Part shown: positions 1 through 6,240 of the stretch, piece by piece
Layout: every line of letters begins with the position of its first letter
Position numbering within the stretch: position 1 is the first letter of the stretch
Assembly: GCA_016207365.1 (NCBI GenBank)
Contig: JACQPU010000011.1
Coordinates: forward strand, 1-6,326
Reading direction: 5' to 3'
DNA from: Ignavibacteriales bacterium
GTDB lineage: Bacteria > Bacteroidota > Ignavibacteria > UBA10030
DNA length: 6,326 nt
The notes under the pieces: model-generated
Database searches by the model: none
Told to the model about the DNA's origin: nothing
The model's input: only the letters and a program-made list of their open reading frames with translations
Position numbers and translations under genes: made by a program

Positions 1-171
1 GGGGCAAAAACGCGCGCGATCTTGCACGGGCGCCACACACCGGATATCGAGGATGTCCGCGCCCTCGCCAGCCCTGTTCTTCGCCACAGGATCGTCCCAA
101 GCTTTAATGCAGAAGCCGAGGGAATCAGCACCGTCGAAATCATTGAAAAGCTCCTGGCAACCAACGATTGA
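1..171 (+). CDS. MoxR-family AAA+ ATPase, C-terminal end (partial, 5' end outside window)
   Basis: Frame 1 is open from the first base to a TGA at 169-171 and gives 56 residues. The segment reads as the C-terminal lid of a MoxR ATPase. A 'RAILHGR' helix is followed by 'TPDIEDVRALASPVLRHRI' and then 'NAEAEG'; the DV...VLRHR...AEAEG pattern is characteristic of this family. The nucleotide-binding core (Walker A and B, sensor 1) lies outside the window and cannot be assessed. MoxR proteins are cytoplasmic ATPases thought to act as chaperones that remodel or activate partner proteins, often VWA-domain proteins encoded beside them. A VWA membrane protein is encoded two genes downstream on the same strand, which fits. 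The gap to the next gene is 22 bp, so cotranscription is likely. The family call rests on a short but diagnostic tail. Confidence 0.82.
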   Translation, partial: GAKTRAILHGRHTPDIEDVRALASPVLRHRIVPSFNAEAEGISTVEIIEKLLATND

Positions 172-193
172 CCCTGTTCAAACCGGGTTGACC

Positions 194-2221
194 ATGAACC
201 GTGCGTCTGCAACCACCGGCTTGTTGATGTTCCTTCTTGTCTTCCTCTCCTTTGAAGGTTTTGGGCAGTCACACTACTGGGTTTTTCTCAAGAATCGTTC
301 GGGAGTTTCCGCACCTGCTCCCGGTGAATTGGGCATCACCGATCGTGCAATTCACCGGCGGAGCAAGGTCCTTCCATCGGCCAGACTGATCGACGAATTA
401 GACCTGCCACCTCCCCAGTCATTCCTCAACGAACTCAAGTCTGCCGGTATTCAAATTCGCGCTGTTTCCCGATGGCTTAACGCTGTTTCCGTCGACGCCC
501 GGCAAGAGCAACTTGAGGCAGTACGGAAACTCGCTTCCGTCGACCGGATCGAACCTGTGGGGTTTTCCAGGAAACACGAACCTCTTATCTCTCCACTACC
601 CGAGACACCGCTCCCGAAAATTGAACAAAGCACTTTGAGTTATGGCCCATCTCTTCTTCAAGTCAGAACAATCAAAGTGGTGGATGTGCATGATCTCGCA
701 ATCAATGGTGCAGGCGTCCTCGTCGGCATGATCGATGATGGTTTCAACAACCATCGCACGCATGAGGCTTTGAAGAACATAGCTGTTCTCGCGGAATATG
801 ATTTTATCAATCGGGATTCTACCACCTCTGTTCAACCCGGAGAAACCGATGGCGGAGGTGCGCACGGTCAGGCGACTCTTTCTGTTCTTGCTGGCTACAT
901 GCCTGATAAACTGATTGGACCTGCGTTCGGCGCGACGCTCATGCTTGCAAAGACTGAAGTAGGATCATTCGAAGAGCCAGTAGAGGAAGACTATTATGTA
1001 GAAGCCCTGGAATGGATGGAACGAACAGGAGCTGATGTTATTTCATCATCTCTTGGTTATTGCGATTGGTACACGTATAGCCAGATGGATGGTCAGACTG
1101 CGGTGACGTCAATAGCAGCAGGGGTTGCTGCACGGAAGGGCGTACTGGTTGTGACTGCCATGGGAAATACTTCAGGAGCGTGTTTCAGAAATCTGAAGGG
1201 CGAATTGGCCCTGGTCGCCCCAGCAGATGCGGACAGTATCGTCTCCGTGGGGGCAATGTATTCCTTTATGGAGCTTGCCGATTTCAGCCTGCCAGGTCCA
1301 ACAGCCGACGGACGCATCAAACCGGAAGTGATAGCCCAGGGCGTCAGTGTTGTCTCAGCCGCTGGCCCCAGCGCATCATATGGCTCAGGAAATGGCACCT
1401 CATTCTCTACTCCGCTCGTCGCAGGTGTTGCCGCCCTCATCCTCTCGGCACACCCGGACCTGACTCCAATGCAAGTGCGGGCTGCGCTCATGAACACAGC
1501 CGTTCAGGTCAACGACCCGCCGAGAACCGCAACTTGGCCCAACAATTATTACGGCTGGGGGATTGTTAACGCCATCGATGCGGTTCTCTATCATGGAATG
1601 GTATTCAGTAATGTCCCCCTTGTAAAACTTGACGATTCTACACTCACGGTCGCGACATTCATCCAGTCACCATCACCGTTGACAACTGATTCACTGTTTC
1701 TCCACTATCAGCCCTCTTCTGGTTCAGCGTTCCAACGCGTGCCGTTGACCTGGACGCCCACTCCAAACCTTTTCCGCACATCTATTCCCGTAAACGCCGA
1801 CATAGCCTATCCACGCGGATATTTTTCGGCGCGTGACGCTTCCGGGAACGTACGTATGTATCCTCCGGGAGCACCCGACAGCCTTTTCAATTTGCGTTCC
1901 CTGGTTAACGCCAACATCCCGGGGTATCCGGACTTTTCGCCAACGTCGTATGTCCTCTACCAGAATTATCCAAATCCCTTTAACAGCGGTACGACAATAG
2001 TTTTTGACGCGCCCTCGAGGGACCCGGTCGAACTTGTCATTTATAACCTCCTTGGTCAGCGTATTCGAAGCATCGTTCATAACAACCCCGTCATCGGCCC
2101 TAACTCCGTGTTCTGGGATGGCCTGAATGACACAGGCCGTCCGGTTTCCTCCGGCGTGTACATTGCCCGCCTGCAGAACAGCCAAATAGCCCTGACGCAG
2201 AAAATGCTCCTCATCCGTTGA
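194..2221 (+). CDS. Secreted subtilisin-like (S8) serine protease with T9SS type A sorting domain
   Basis: This 675-residue protein starts at the ATG at 194, which gives a signal peptide (hydrophobic residues about 9-20, likely cleavage near residue 24-25). Residues 27-125 resemble the N-terminal region of Bacteroidota S8 proteases, with a 'RAIHRR' and a 'SRWLNAVSV' motif, and may be a propeptide. The peptidase S8 domain covers about 155-465. Its likely triad is Asp181 (in MIDDG), His224 (in AHGQ) and Ser403 (in GTSFSTP), with Asn325 (in MGN) as oxyanion residue. Residues 470-570 look like a beta-sandwich linker. Residues 587-675 form the T9SS type A sorting domain, with YQNYPNPFN, 'YNLLGQRI', 'WDGLNDTGRPVSSGVY' and a terminal 'KMLLIR'. 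The protein should cross the inner membrane by Sec and the outer membrane by T9SS, then be released or surface-anchored. No Shine-Dalgarno is visible. The substrate is unknown. It sits between the moxR tail and the VWA gene. Confidence 0.93.
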   Translation: MNRASATTGLLMFLLVFLSFEGFGQSHYWVFLKNRSGVSAPAPGELGITDRAIHRRSKVLPSARLIDELDLPPPQSFLNELKSAGIQIRAVSRWLNAVSVDARQEQLEAVRKLASVDRIEPVGFSRKHEPLISPLPETPLPKIEQSTLSYGPSLLQVRTIKVVDVHDLAINGAGVLVGMIDDGFNNHRTHEALKNIAVLAEYDFINRDSTTSVQPGETDGGGAHGQATLSVLAGYMPDKLIGPAFGATLMLAKTEVGSFEEPVEEDYYVEALEWMERTGADVISSSLGYCDWYTYSQMDGQTAVTSIAAGVAARKGVLVVTAMGNTSGACFRNLKGELALVAPADADSIVSVGAMYSFMELADFSLPGPTADGRIKPEVIAQGVSVVSAAGPSASYGSGNGTSFSTPLVAGVAALILSAHPDLTPMQVRAALMNTAVQVNDPPRTATWPNNYYGWGIVNAIDAVLYHGMVFSNVPLVKLDDSTLTVATFIQSPSPLTTDSLFLHYQPSSGSAFQRVPLTWTPTPNLFRTSIPVNADIAYPRGYFSARDASGNVRMYPPGAPDSLFNLRSLVNANIPGYPDFSPTSYVLYQNYPNPFNSGTTIVFDAPSRDPVELVIYNLLGQRIRSIVHNNPVIGPNSVFWDGLNDTGRPVSSGVYIARLQNSQIALTQKMLLIR

Positions 2222-2236
2222 GCAAACTGATTGTGC

Positions 2237-4387
2237 ATGCCTGAGTTCGAATTCTCGAGCAGTTTTTCCCTGTTCTTTCTTTTCGTAGCCGTTTTGGTTG
2301 CGGTCATGATTTCAATCGCCCACTACCGCAGAACCAACCCTCCTGTCCCTCCCCGGCTCCGTGCATTGCTGACTCTGCTGCGGGCATCTGCTCTTGCCTT
2401 CATGTGCCTTCTCCTGGGAGAGCCCATACTCTCATTTCTTAATCGCAACACGCTTCCCCCCACGACTGTCATTCTCCTGGATAACTCACGCAGCATGACC
2501 ATCAGCGATCGCACAGGTAGCCGGTCTGATCAGCTTCTGTCAGCACTGGACCGCGCGGACATCCGGCAGTTGACGGAAGGGGGAGACATTCGGTTTATGA
2601 CCATAGGCGCAAAACCAGGCATCCTTGATTCTTTCCACCCCGACTCTCTCCGCTTCGACGCCAATGAAACCAATATCTCCCTGGCTCTCAAGGCGGCGGT
2701 TCAGATGACCCATTCGGACAACATAACCAGCGTTGTGCTTCTGTCCGATGGAAACGACACGGGGCCGGGAAGTCCTTTGTTTGATCCAGAAGTGCTTACT
2801 CTTCCGGTATTCGCTGTTGCGATTGGCGATACCGCCGAGCAACGGGATGTACTCATCAGAAAAATCACAACGAATTCTGTGGTTCATGCAGGCATGCGTA
2901 TTCCCGTGCATGTTCAAATCAAAAGCTCGGGTTCAGCCGGGGAACATGTCAAAATCTCACTCAAGAAGGAATCTTCCCTCCTCGATCAAAAAGAGCTGAT
3001 CCTGGATTCAGGCACAAGGGAATATCAGGTCGCGCTTGCCTACACGCCAACGGAGGCTGGCATTCAGCGCTATTCTGTGGAGGTTTCGAGTGTTCCGGGA
3101 GAACTCACGATACGGAACAACCGCGCTTCGTTCTCTGCAAAAGTCATTGACCGCAAGGCAGGTGTTTTGATCATTGCCGGCAGTCCCAGTCCTGATCTCG
3201 CCTTTGTCCGCAGAATCCTTGAAGCGGATTCAGCCCTTCGCGTGACAGTTCAGGTTGAGAGTCGAAGTGAATTTGCCGCCCGCACACCCGATCCTGCCCT
3301 CGTTGCCGGTTCCGACTGCATTGTTCTAATCGGTTTTCCCACCACGCGAAGCGATCGCTCGCTTCTCCAGGAGATCCGGATGGCTGCCACACAGCGGAGC
3401 GGACTGCTGTTCATTCCCTCGAGGTCTCTTGATCAGGACGCGCTGGCGGAGCTTGGCCCTGTACTCCCCTTTACCGTGGGGCGATTCTCAGATACCGAGA
3501 TTTCTGTCTTCCTGCACCCTGTCGGACATCCCCTGGATCCGCTCTTGAAACTCCCCGCGGATTTCCCGGACGAACCATGGTCGACCTTGCCGCCGGTGTT
3601 TACCCTCGACAGTCGCTTTATGGCAAAACCTGAGTCCGACGTCCATGCTGTCCGGCGCATCCGGACAACAATCACCACCGAACCCTTCCTGCTCAGCAGG
3701 AATATCAACAAGGCTCGATCCGTGGCTTTCCTCGCTTACGGTCTTTGGCGCTGGAACATGCTTGCTGACCGTTCCCCGGCGGATATTCTCGATCACGTTG
3801 TGGCCAACAGCATTCGGTGGTTGACCACGCGAGAGGAAGATCGGCGAATCCGCGTTGCACCGCTGAAGGAAATCTTCACCGAAGGTGAAGCTGTCGAGTT
3901 TGAAGCGCAGGTGTACAACGAAACGCTGAGCCCCCTTGAAGACGCCCATGTTCAGATCGAGGCCAGCTCAGGTCGCAATCGATTCGACCTAGTACTCACA
4001 CCGCTTGGAAGCGGCCAATTCGAAGGTCAACTCTCCGGAGTGCCTCAAGGAGATTATACATTTGTTGCAGAGGTTGTAGTTGAGGGAAATACGCTCGGAC
4101 GAATCGAGGGGACATTTACCGTCGGAGAGTCCAACGCGGAATTTCTCGAAACCAGGACAAATGCGCAGTTCCTGAGACAGTTGGCTGCGAGATCAGGGGG
4201 GGCATACTATACGCCGGACAGGCTTTCTACCCTCGCAAGCGATGTCCGGTCGCTACCCTCGTTCCGTACAAGAGAAATCGTGAAGAGTTCAGAGTTTCGT
4301 TTTTGGAACCACTCCCTGAGCCTGTTCGCAGCCCTGTTCTTATTTGCTCTTGAGTGGGTCATTCGCAAGCGCAGCGGGATGCTTTGA
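2237..4387 (+). CDS. Membrane-anchored VWA-domain protein with glutamine-amidotransferase-like region
   Basis: This 716-residue protein starts at the ATG at 2237, 15 bp after the protease stop; an in-frame TTG at 2231 would add two residues. Two membrane helices (about 8-28 and 43-65) flank an Arg-rich loop, which predicts that the following domain is periplasmic. The VWA domain (about 76-205) has an intact metal-ion-dependent adhesion site: Asp82, Ser84 and Ser86 (DNSRS), Thr145 and Asp171 (LLSDGND). An Ig/CARDB-like stretch follows (about 208-305). Residues about 308-530 resemble the glutamine-amidotransferase-like fold found in such proteins, including 'YGLWRWNML' and 'SIRWLTT', but I see no nucleophile-elbow cysteine. 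A second beta-domain covers about 538-630. A C-terminal helix (about 692-709) ends in a basic 'RKRSGML' tail. Such proteins commonly accompany MoxR ATPases and are inferred to bind or assemble envelope partners. The biochemical role is unknown. No Shine-Dalgarno is visible. Confidence 0.87.
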   Translation: MPEFEFSSSFSLFFLFVAVLVAVMISIAHYRRTNPPVPPRLRALLTLLRASALAFMCLLLGEPILSFLNRNTLPPTTVILLDNSRSMTISDRTGSRSDQLLSALDRADIRQLTEGGDIRFMTIGAKPGILDSFHPDSLRFDANETNISLALKAAVQMTHSDNITSVVLLSDGNDTGPGSPLFDPEVLTLPVFAVAIGDTAEQRDVLIRKITTNSVVHAGMRIPVHVQIKSSGSAGEHVKISLKKESSLLDQKELILDSGTREYQVALAYTPTEAGIQRYSVEVSSVPGELTIRNNRASFSAKVIDRKAGVLIIAGSPSPDLAFVRRILEADSALRVTVQVESRSEFAARTPDPALVAGSDCIVLIGFPTTRSDRSLLQEIRMAATQRSGLLFIPSRSLDQDALAELGPVLPFTVGRFSDTEISVFLHPVGHPLDPLLKLPADFPDEPWSTLPPVFTLDSRFMAKPESDVHAVRRIRTTITTEPFLLSRNINKARSVAFLAYGLWRWNMLADRSPADILDHVVANSIRWLTTREEDRRIRVAPLKEIFTEGEAVEFEAQVYNETLSPLEDAHVQIEASSGRNRFDLVLTPLGSGQFEGQLSGVPQGDYTFVAEVVVEGNTLGRIEGTFTVGESNAEFLETRTNAQFLRQLAARSGGAYYTPDRLSTLASDVRSLPSFRTREIVKSSEFRFWNHSLSLFAALFLFALEWVIRKRSGML

Positions 4388-4420
4388 TCCCCCCAGCAGA
4401 ACACCAACGCCTTTGAATCG

Positions 4421-4450
4421 TTGTTTCTCCGCGCATTTGTTTCTATCTTG
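4421..4450 (+). promoter_or_regulatory. Possible Bacteroidota-type promoter (TTG-N20-TATCTTG)
   Basis: In the 68 bp spacer after the VWA gene, TTG (4421-4423) is followed after 20 bp by TATCTTG (4444-4450). This approximates the Bacteroidota vegetative promoter (TTG, 19-21 bp, TAnnTTTG) but lacks one T. Transcription would begin about at the ATG at 4456. The 34-codon ORF would then be nearly leaderless, or would serve as a 5' leader for the metal exporter gene. The match is weak and the AT-rich stretch could be chance. Confidence 0.2.
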
Positions 4451-4455
4451 AATTC

Positions 4456-4560
4456 ATGAATTTCTCTGAAGATCAGAAACTGAGAATCCTGATTGTCGTG
4501 GCTCTACTTGTGGGATGGATTCTCGTTGTCTTTTTCCGATCCGGGACCGCCTGGGGTTAA
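4456..4560 (+). CDS. Small single-span membrane protein, 34 residues (unrecognised)
   Basis: This ORF runs from the ATG at 4456 to the TAA at 4558-4560. It has a polar, charged N-terminus (NFSEDQKLR), one uninterrupted hydrophobic helix at about residues 11-27 (ILIVVALLVGWILVVFF) and a short tail with one arginine (RSGTAWG). The basic residues Lys8 and Arg10 before the helix, and Arg29 after it, do not settle the topology. It lies between the VWA gene and the metal exporter gene, on the same strand as both, 39 bp before the exporter start. No Shine-Dalgarno is visible, but neighbouring plus-strand genes lack one too. I do not recognise the sequence. It could be a real small membrane protein, perhaps a partner of the exporter or of the VWA protein, or a chance ORF. 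The clean helix-with-charged-ends design favours a real gene. Confidence 0.45.
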   Translation: MNFSEDQKLRILIVVALLVGWILVVFFRSGTAWG

Positions 4561-4599
4561 AATCATGAAAGGGCGTTTCAAACGATCCGCGGGCACTGC

Positions 4600-5544
4600 A
4601 TGAAGACCATCCTCCCCGCACAAGAACTCTCAGCGGATTCCATGAGGCGCCAAACAAGGGCAATTCGCTTGTCCCTCGTCGTGGGATTTCTGATGCTCGC
4701 GGGGAAGTGGTACGCGTATATGCGGACCGGATCCGCGGCGATTCTTTCCGACGCGGCCGAATCCGTCGTACACGTGTTCGCTGTTGGATTTGCAGCATAC
4801 AGCCTCTGGCTCAGTTTCAAGCCACCTGACATAAGCCACCCGTACGGGCATGAAAAGATCAGTTTTTTTTCCGCGGGCGTCGAAGGCACCCTGATCATTC
4901 TCGCTGCAATTGGCATTATGTACGAGGCAGTCAGAAAATGGATGGCGGGGCTGGAGCTGCAGAATCTTCAGGAGGGAATTCTCTATGTCACCGCGGCCGC
5001 CGCCATTAACGGCGGACTTGGTGGCTATCTCCTCTGGCAAGGAAAACGGTATGGGTCACTCGTCCTGACAGCAAATGGAAAGCACGTACTGACTGACTCA
5101 TGGACAAGCCTTGGTGTGATCGGGGGGCTGTTGTTAGTGCTCTGGACAGGCTGGAAACCCTTTGATCCGATTTTTGCGCTCGCAGTAGCGTCAAATATCC
5201 TCCGGTCAGGCGGAAAACTCGTACGCCAATCCGTGGGGGGACTGATGGATGAAGGCGATCCGGGGATTGCACGGGCCCTGCACGAGGTTCTGGAGAAAGA
5301 AACCCGGGCGAGGAATCTAAATTTTCACGAATTACGATACCGCAACGCAGGGAACAAACTCTGGATCGAGTTTCATCTCCTTTTTCCGATGGGCACCCCC
5401 ATTGAAGATGCACACTGGAAAGCCACGGAGATTGAAGGAATTCTCAAGGAGTCGCTCTCCTTCGCCGTAAACATTATTACCCACCTCGAACCCGTTGAGG
5501 GTCACGACACGACCCATCGTGAACTGAAAGCGTCCGCCGAATAA
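4600..5544 (+). CDS. Cation diffusion facilitator (CDF) family metal ion transporter
   Basis: This 314-residue protein has the usual CDF length and is predicted to export Zn2+ or a similar divalent metal from the cytoplasm in exchange for protons, working as a homodimer in the inner membrane. Helices are visible at about 23-41, 47-70, 92-111, 126-146, 163-183 and 189-205. Aligned by eye with E. coli YiiP (FieF), the transport site is Glu54 and His58 in helix 2 plus His162 and Asp166 in helix 5. The loop site is Asp77, His80 and His84 (HPYGHEK). The cytoplasmic domain keeps His243, His259, His272, His295 and Glu297. The helix 2 pair is Glu/His where YiiP has Asp/Asp. The ATG at 4600 has no Shine-Dalgarno; Met15 (4642) is an alternative start that still precedes helix 1. 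Metal specificity cannot be read from the sequence. Confidence 0.93.
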   Translation: MKTILPAQELSADSMRRQTRAIRLSLVVGFLMLAGKWYAYMRTGSAAILSDAAESVVHVFAVGFAAYSLWLSFKPPDISHPYGHEKISFFSAGVEGTLIILAAIGIMYEAVRKWMAGLELQNLQEGILYVTAAAAINGGLGGYLLWQGKRYGSLVLTANGKHVLTDSWTSLGVIGGLLLVLWTGWKPFDPIFALAVASNILRSGGKLVRQSVGGLMDEGDPGIARALHEVLEKETRARNLNFHELRYRNAGNKLWIEFHLLFPMGTPIEDAHWKATEIEGILKESLSFAVNIITHLEPVEGHDTTHRELKASAE

Positions 5545-5550
5545 CGGACC

Positions 5551-5570
5551 CCCCTCAGCCGCCTGAAGGG
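5551..5570. terminator. Imperfect GC-rich hairpin between convergent genes, possible bidirectional terminator
   Basis: Bases 5551-5558 pair with 5563-5570 around a four-base loop (5559-5562), with seven Watson-Crick pairs and one C-A mismatch (5554/5567). The hairpin begins 6 bp after the transporter stop and overlaps the last codons of the yceI-like gene on the other strand. No T-run follows on either side, so it is not a classical intrinsic terminator. The position, between converging gene ends 10 bp apart, makes a role in termination or 3'-end protection plausible. Confidence 0.35.
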
Positions 5571-6157
5571 CCAGAACGCGCCTGCTTTCTGAATTCAAGG
5601 TTGAGCGTAATTGTGACATCCCGTCCCGCCACAAGGCCCACCTTCTCAATGACTCGATTCCACTTCAGGTTGTAGTCAAAACAGTTGATTTTTTTCGTGG
5701 CCGTCCAGCCTGTTACGATTCCCTGGGGCGTCCTGATGGTCCCCTTATGCTCAGCCTCGAATGCCACACTCTTCGTAACATCTCGAATGGTGAGATCCCC
5801 AAGAATTCTGTACTTGTTTCCTTCGATATGTTGAAACGATGTGCTCGCAAATGTGATCATCGGAAACGCTTCGGCATTGAAGAAATCGTCAGACCGAAGA
5901 TGGTTATCGCGACGTTCGTTCTCCGTATTGATACTTGCCACCGATATCATTGCATTGATCTTCGCATCCGAGAAGTCCTCGTTGGAAGACACAAAGGTAA
6001 TATCATATTCCTTGAATGTCCCGGCCACTTCCGACAACGCCATGTGTATCACTTCAAATTGAATCCTTGAATGCGCCCTGTCAAGCATCCAGGAATTGTC
6101 TTGTGCAGCAGCCGTTCCTGCGAACGACACAAGGAAGGCAACGGTGGTACACCGCAT
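5555..6157 (-). CDS. yceI: YceI-family periplasmic protein
   Basis: This 200-residue protein has a signal peptide (hydrophobic residues about 5-18, 'GTAAAQD', likely cleaved after Ala18). The mature part is a YceI domain, a lipocalin-like beta-barrel that binds polyisoprenoid lipids in characterised members. Family features are the opening W23 'MLDRAHSRIQFEVIH', 'GTF' at 46-48, 'NERRDNHLRSDDFFNAEAFPMI' in the middle (shown in part: R-D-N-HLRS-DFF), 'GDLTIRDVTKSV', and the closing 'DYNLKWNR...GLVAGRDVTITLNLEF'. The start at 6157 is fixed by the signal peptide and by a GGAGG site 8 bp upstream; an in-frame start at 6244 would put 29 extra residues before the signal. The true physiological role is unsettled: YceI proteins are linked to isoprenoid carriage and to alkaline or osmotic response in other bacteria. 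The gene converges on the transporter gene and is downstream of another minus-strand gene. Confidence 0.93.
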   Translation of the reverse strand: MRCTTVAFLVSFAGTAAAQDNSWMLDRAHSRIQFEVIHMALSEVAGTFKEYDITFVSSNEDFSDAKINAMISVASINTENERRDNHLRSDDFFNAEAFPMITFASTSFQHIEGNKYRILGDLTIRDVTKSVAFEAEHKGTIRTPQGIVTGWTATKKINCFDYNLKWNRVIEKVGLVAGRDVTITLNLEFRKQARSGPSGG

Positions 6158-6165
6158 ACGGCAAT

Positions 6166-6170
6166 CCTCC
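6166..6170 (-). promoter_or_regulatory. Strong Shine-Dalgarno site for the YceI-family gene
   Basis: On the minus strand GGAGG lies 8 bases before the ATG at 6157. It decides the start against the longer in-frame option at 6244. It is the only strong ribosome binding site I see ahead of a gene in this window. Confidence 0.8.
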
Positions 6171-6184
6171 AAAATAATGATGGT

Positions 6185-6192
6185 GAAAGATA
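6185..6192 (-). promoter_or_regulatory. Possible -7 promoter element for the YceI-family gene
   Basis: The minus strand reads TATCTTTC, seven of eight positions of the Bacteroidota TAnnTTTG element, 27 bp before the start codon. This would give a leader of about 20 bases that includes the GGAGG site. No TTG is found at the expected -33 distance, where the sequence is ATG-like. A perfect palindrome, TGATATCA (6196-6203), lies just upstream and could be an operator or chance. Confidence 0.3.
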
Positions 6193-6203
6193 AAGTGATA
6201 TCA

Positions 6204-6223
6204 GACCGCCCATCATGACGGTC
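6204..6223. repeat. Short inverted repeat in the spacer upstream of the YceI-family gene
   Basis: GACCG (6204-6208) and CGGTC (6219-6223) form a five-pair stem with a ten-base loop. It lies 17 bp past the stop of the upstream minus-strand gene and is followed on that strand by an AT-rich stretch. It could be a weak terminator for that gene or an operator. The stem is short and may be chance. Confidence 0.2.
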
Positions 6224-6240
6224 CACCGGATAACTCACTT

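Noticed and set aside
53..193. Upstream in-frame extension of the protease gene to a start at 53
   Set aside because: It would overlap the moxR coding end in another frame and would place 47 non-hydrophobic residues ahead of a clear signal peptide that begins at 194.
2505..3358. Two copies of the palindrome GCGATCGC (2505-2512 and 3351-3358)
   Set aside because: This is the HIP1 octamer of cyanobacteria, but two copies inside one coding region, both in plausible codons, are not enough to suggest a dispersed repeat.
3488..3949. Antisense ORF of 153 codons within the VWA gene
   Set aside because: It is opposite a well-supported gene, has no recognisable domain and no Shine-Dalgarno, and mirrors the codon bias of the sense strand. 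The same applies to the other long antisense frames at 596-865, 1093-1497, 1724-2185, 2540-2917, 4630-5040 and 5006-5413.
73..4340. The ten-base string CCCTGTTCTT at three places (about 73, 2269 and 4331)
   Set aside because: All three lie in coding sequence in unrelated contexts with no extended similarity, so chance and Leu/Phe codon use explain them.
5747..6070. Plus-strand ORFs of 107 and 73 codons opposite the YceI-family gene
   Set aside because: They overlap each other and a confident YceI domain, with no family features of their own.
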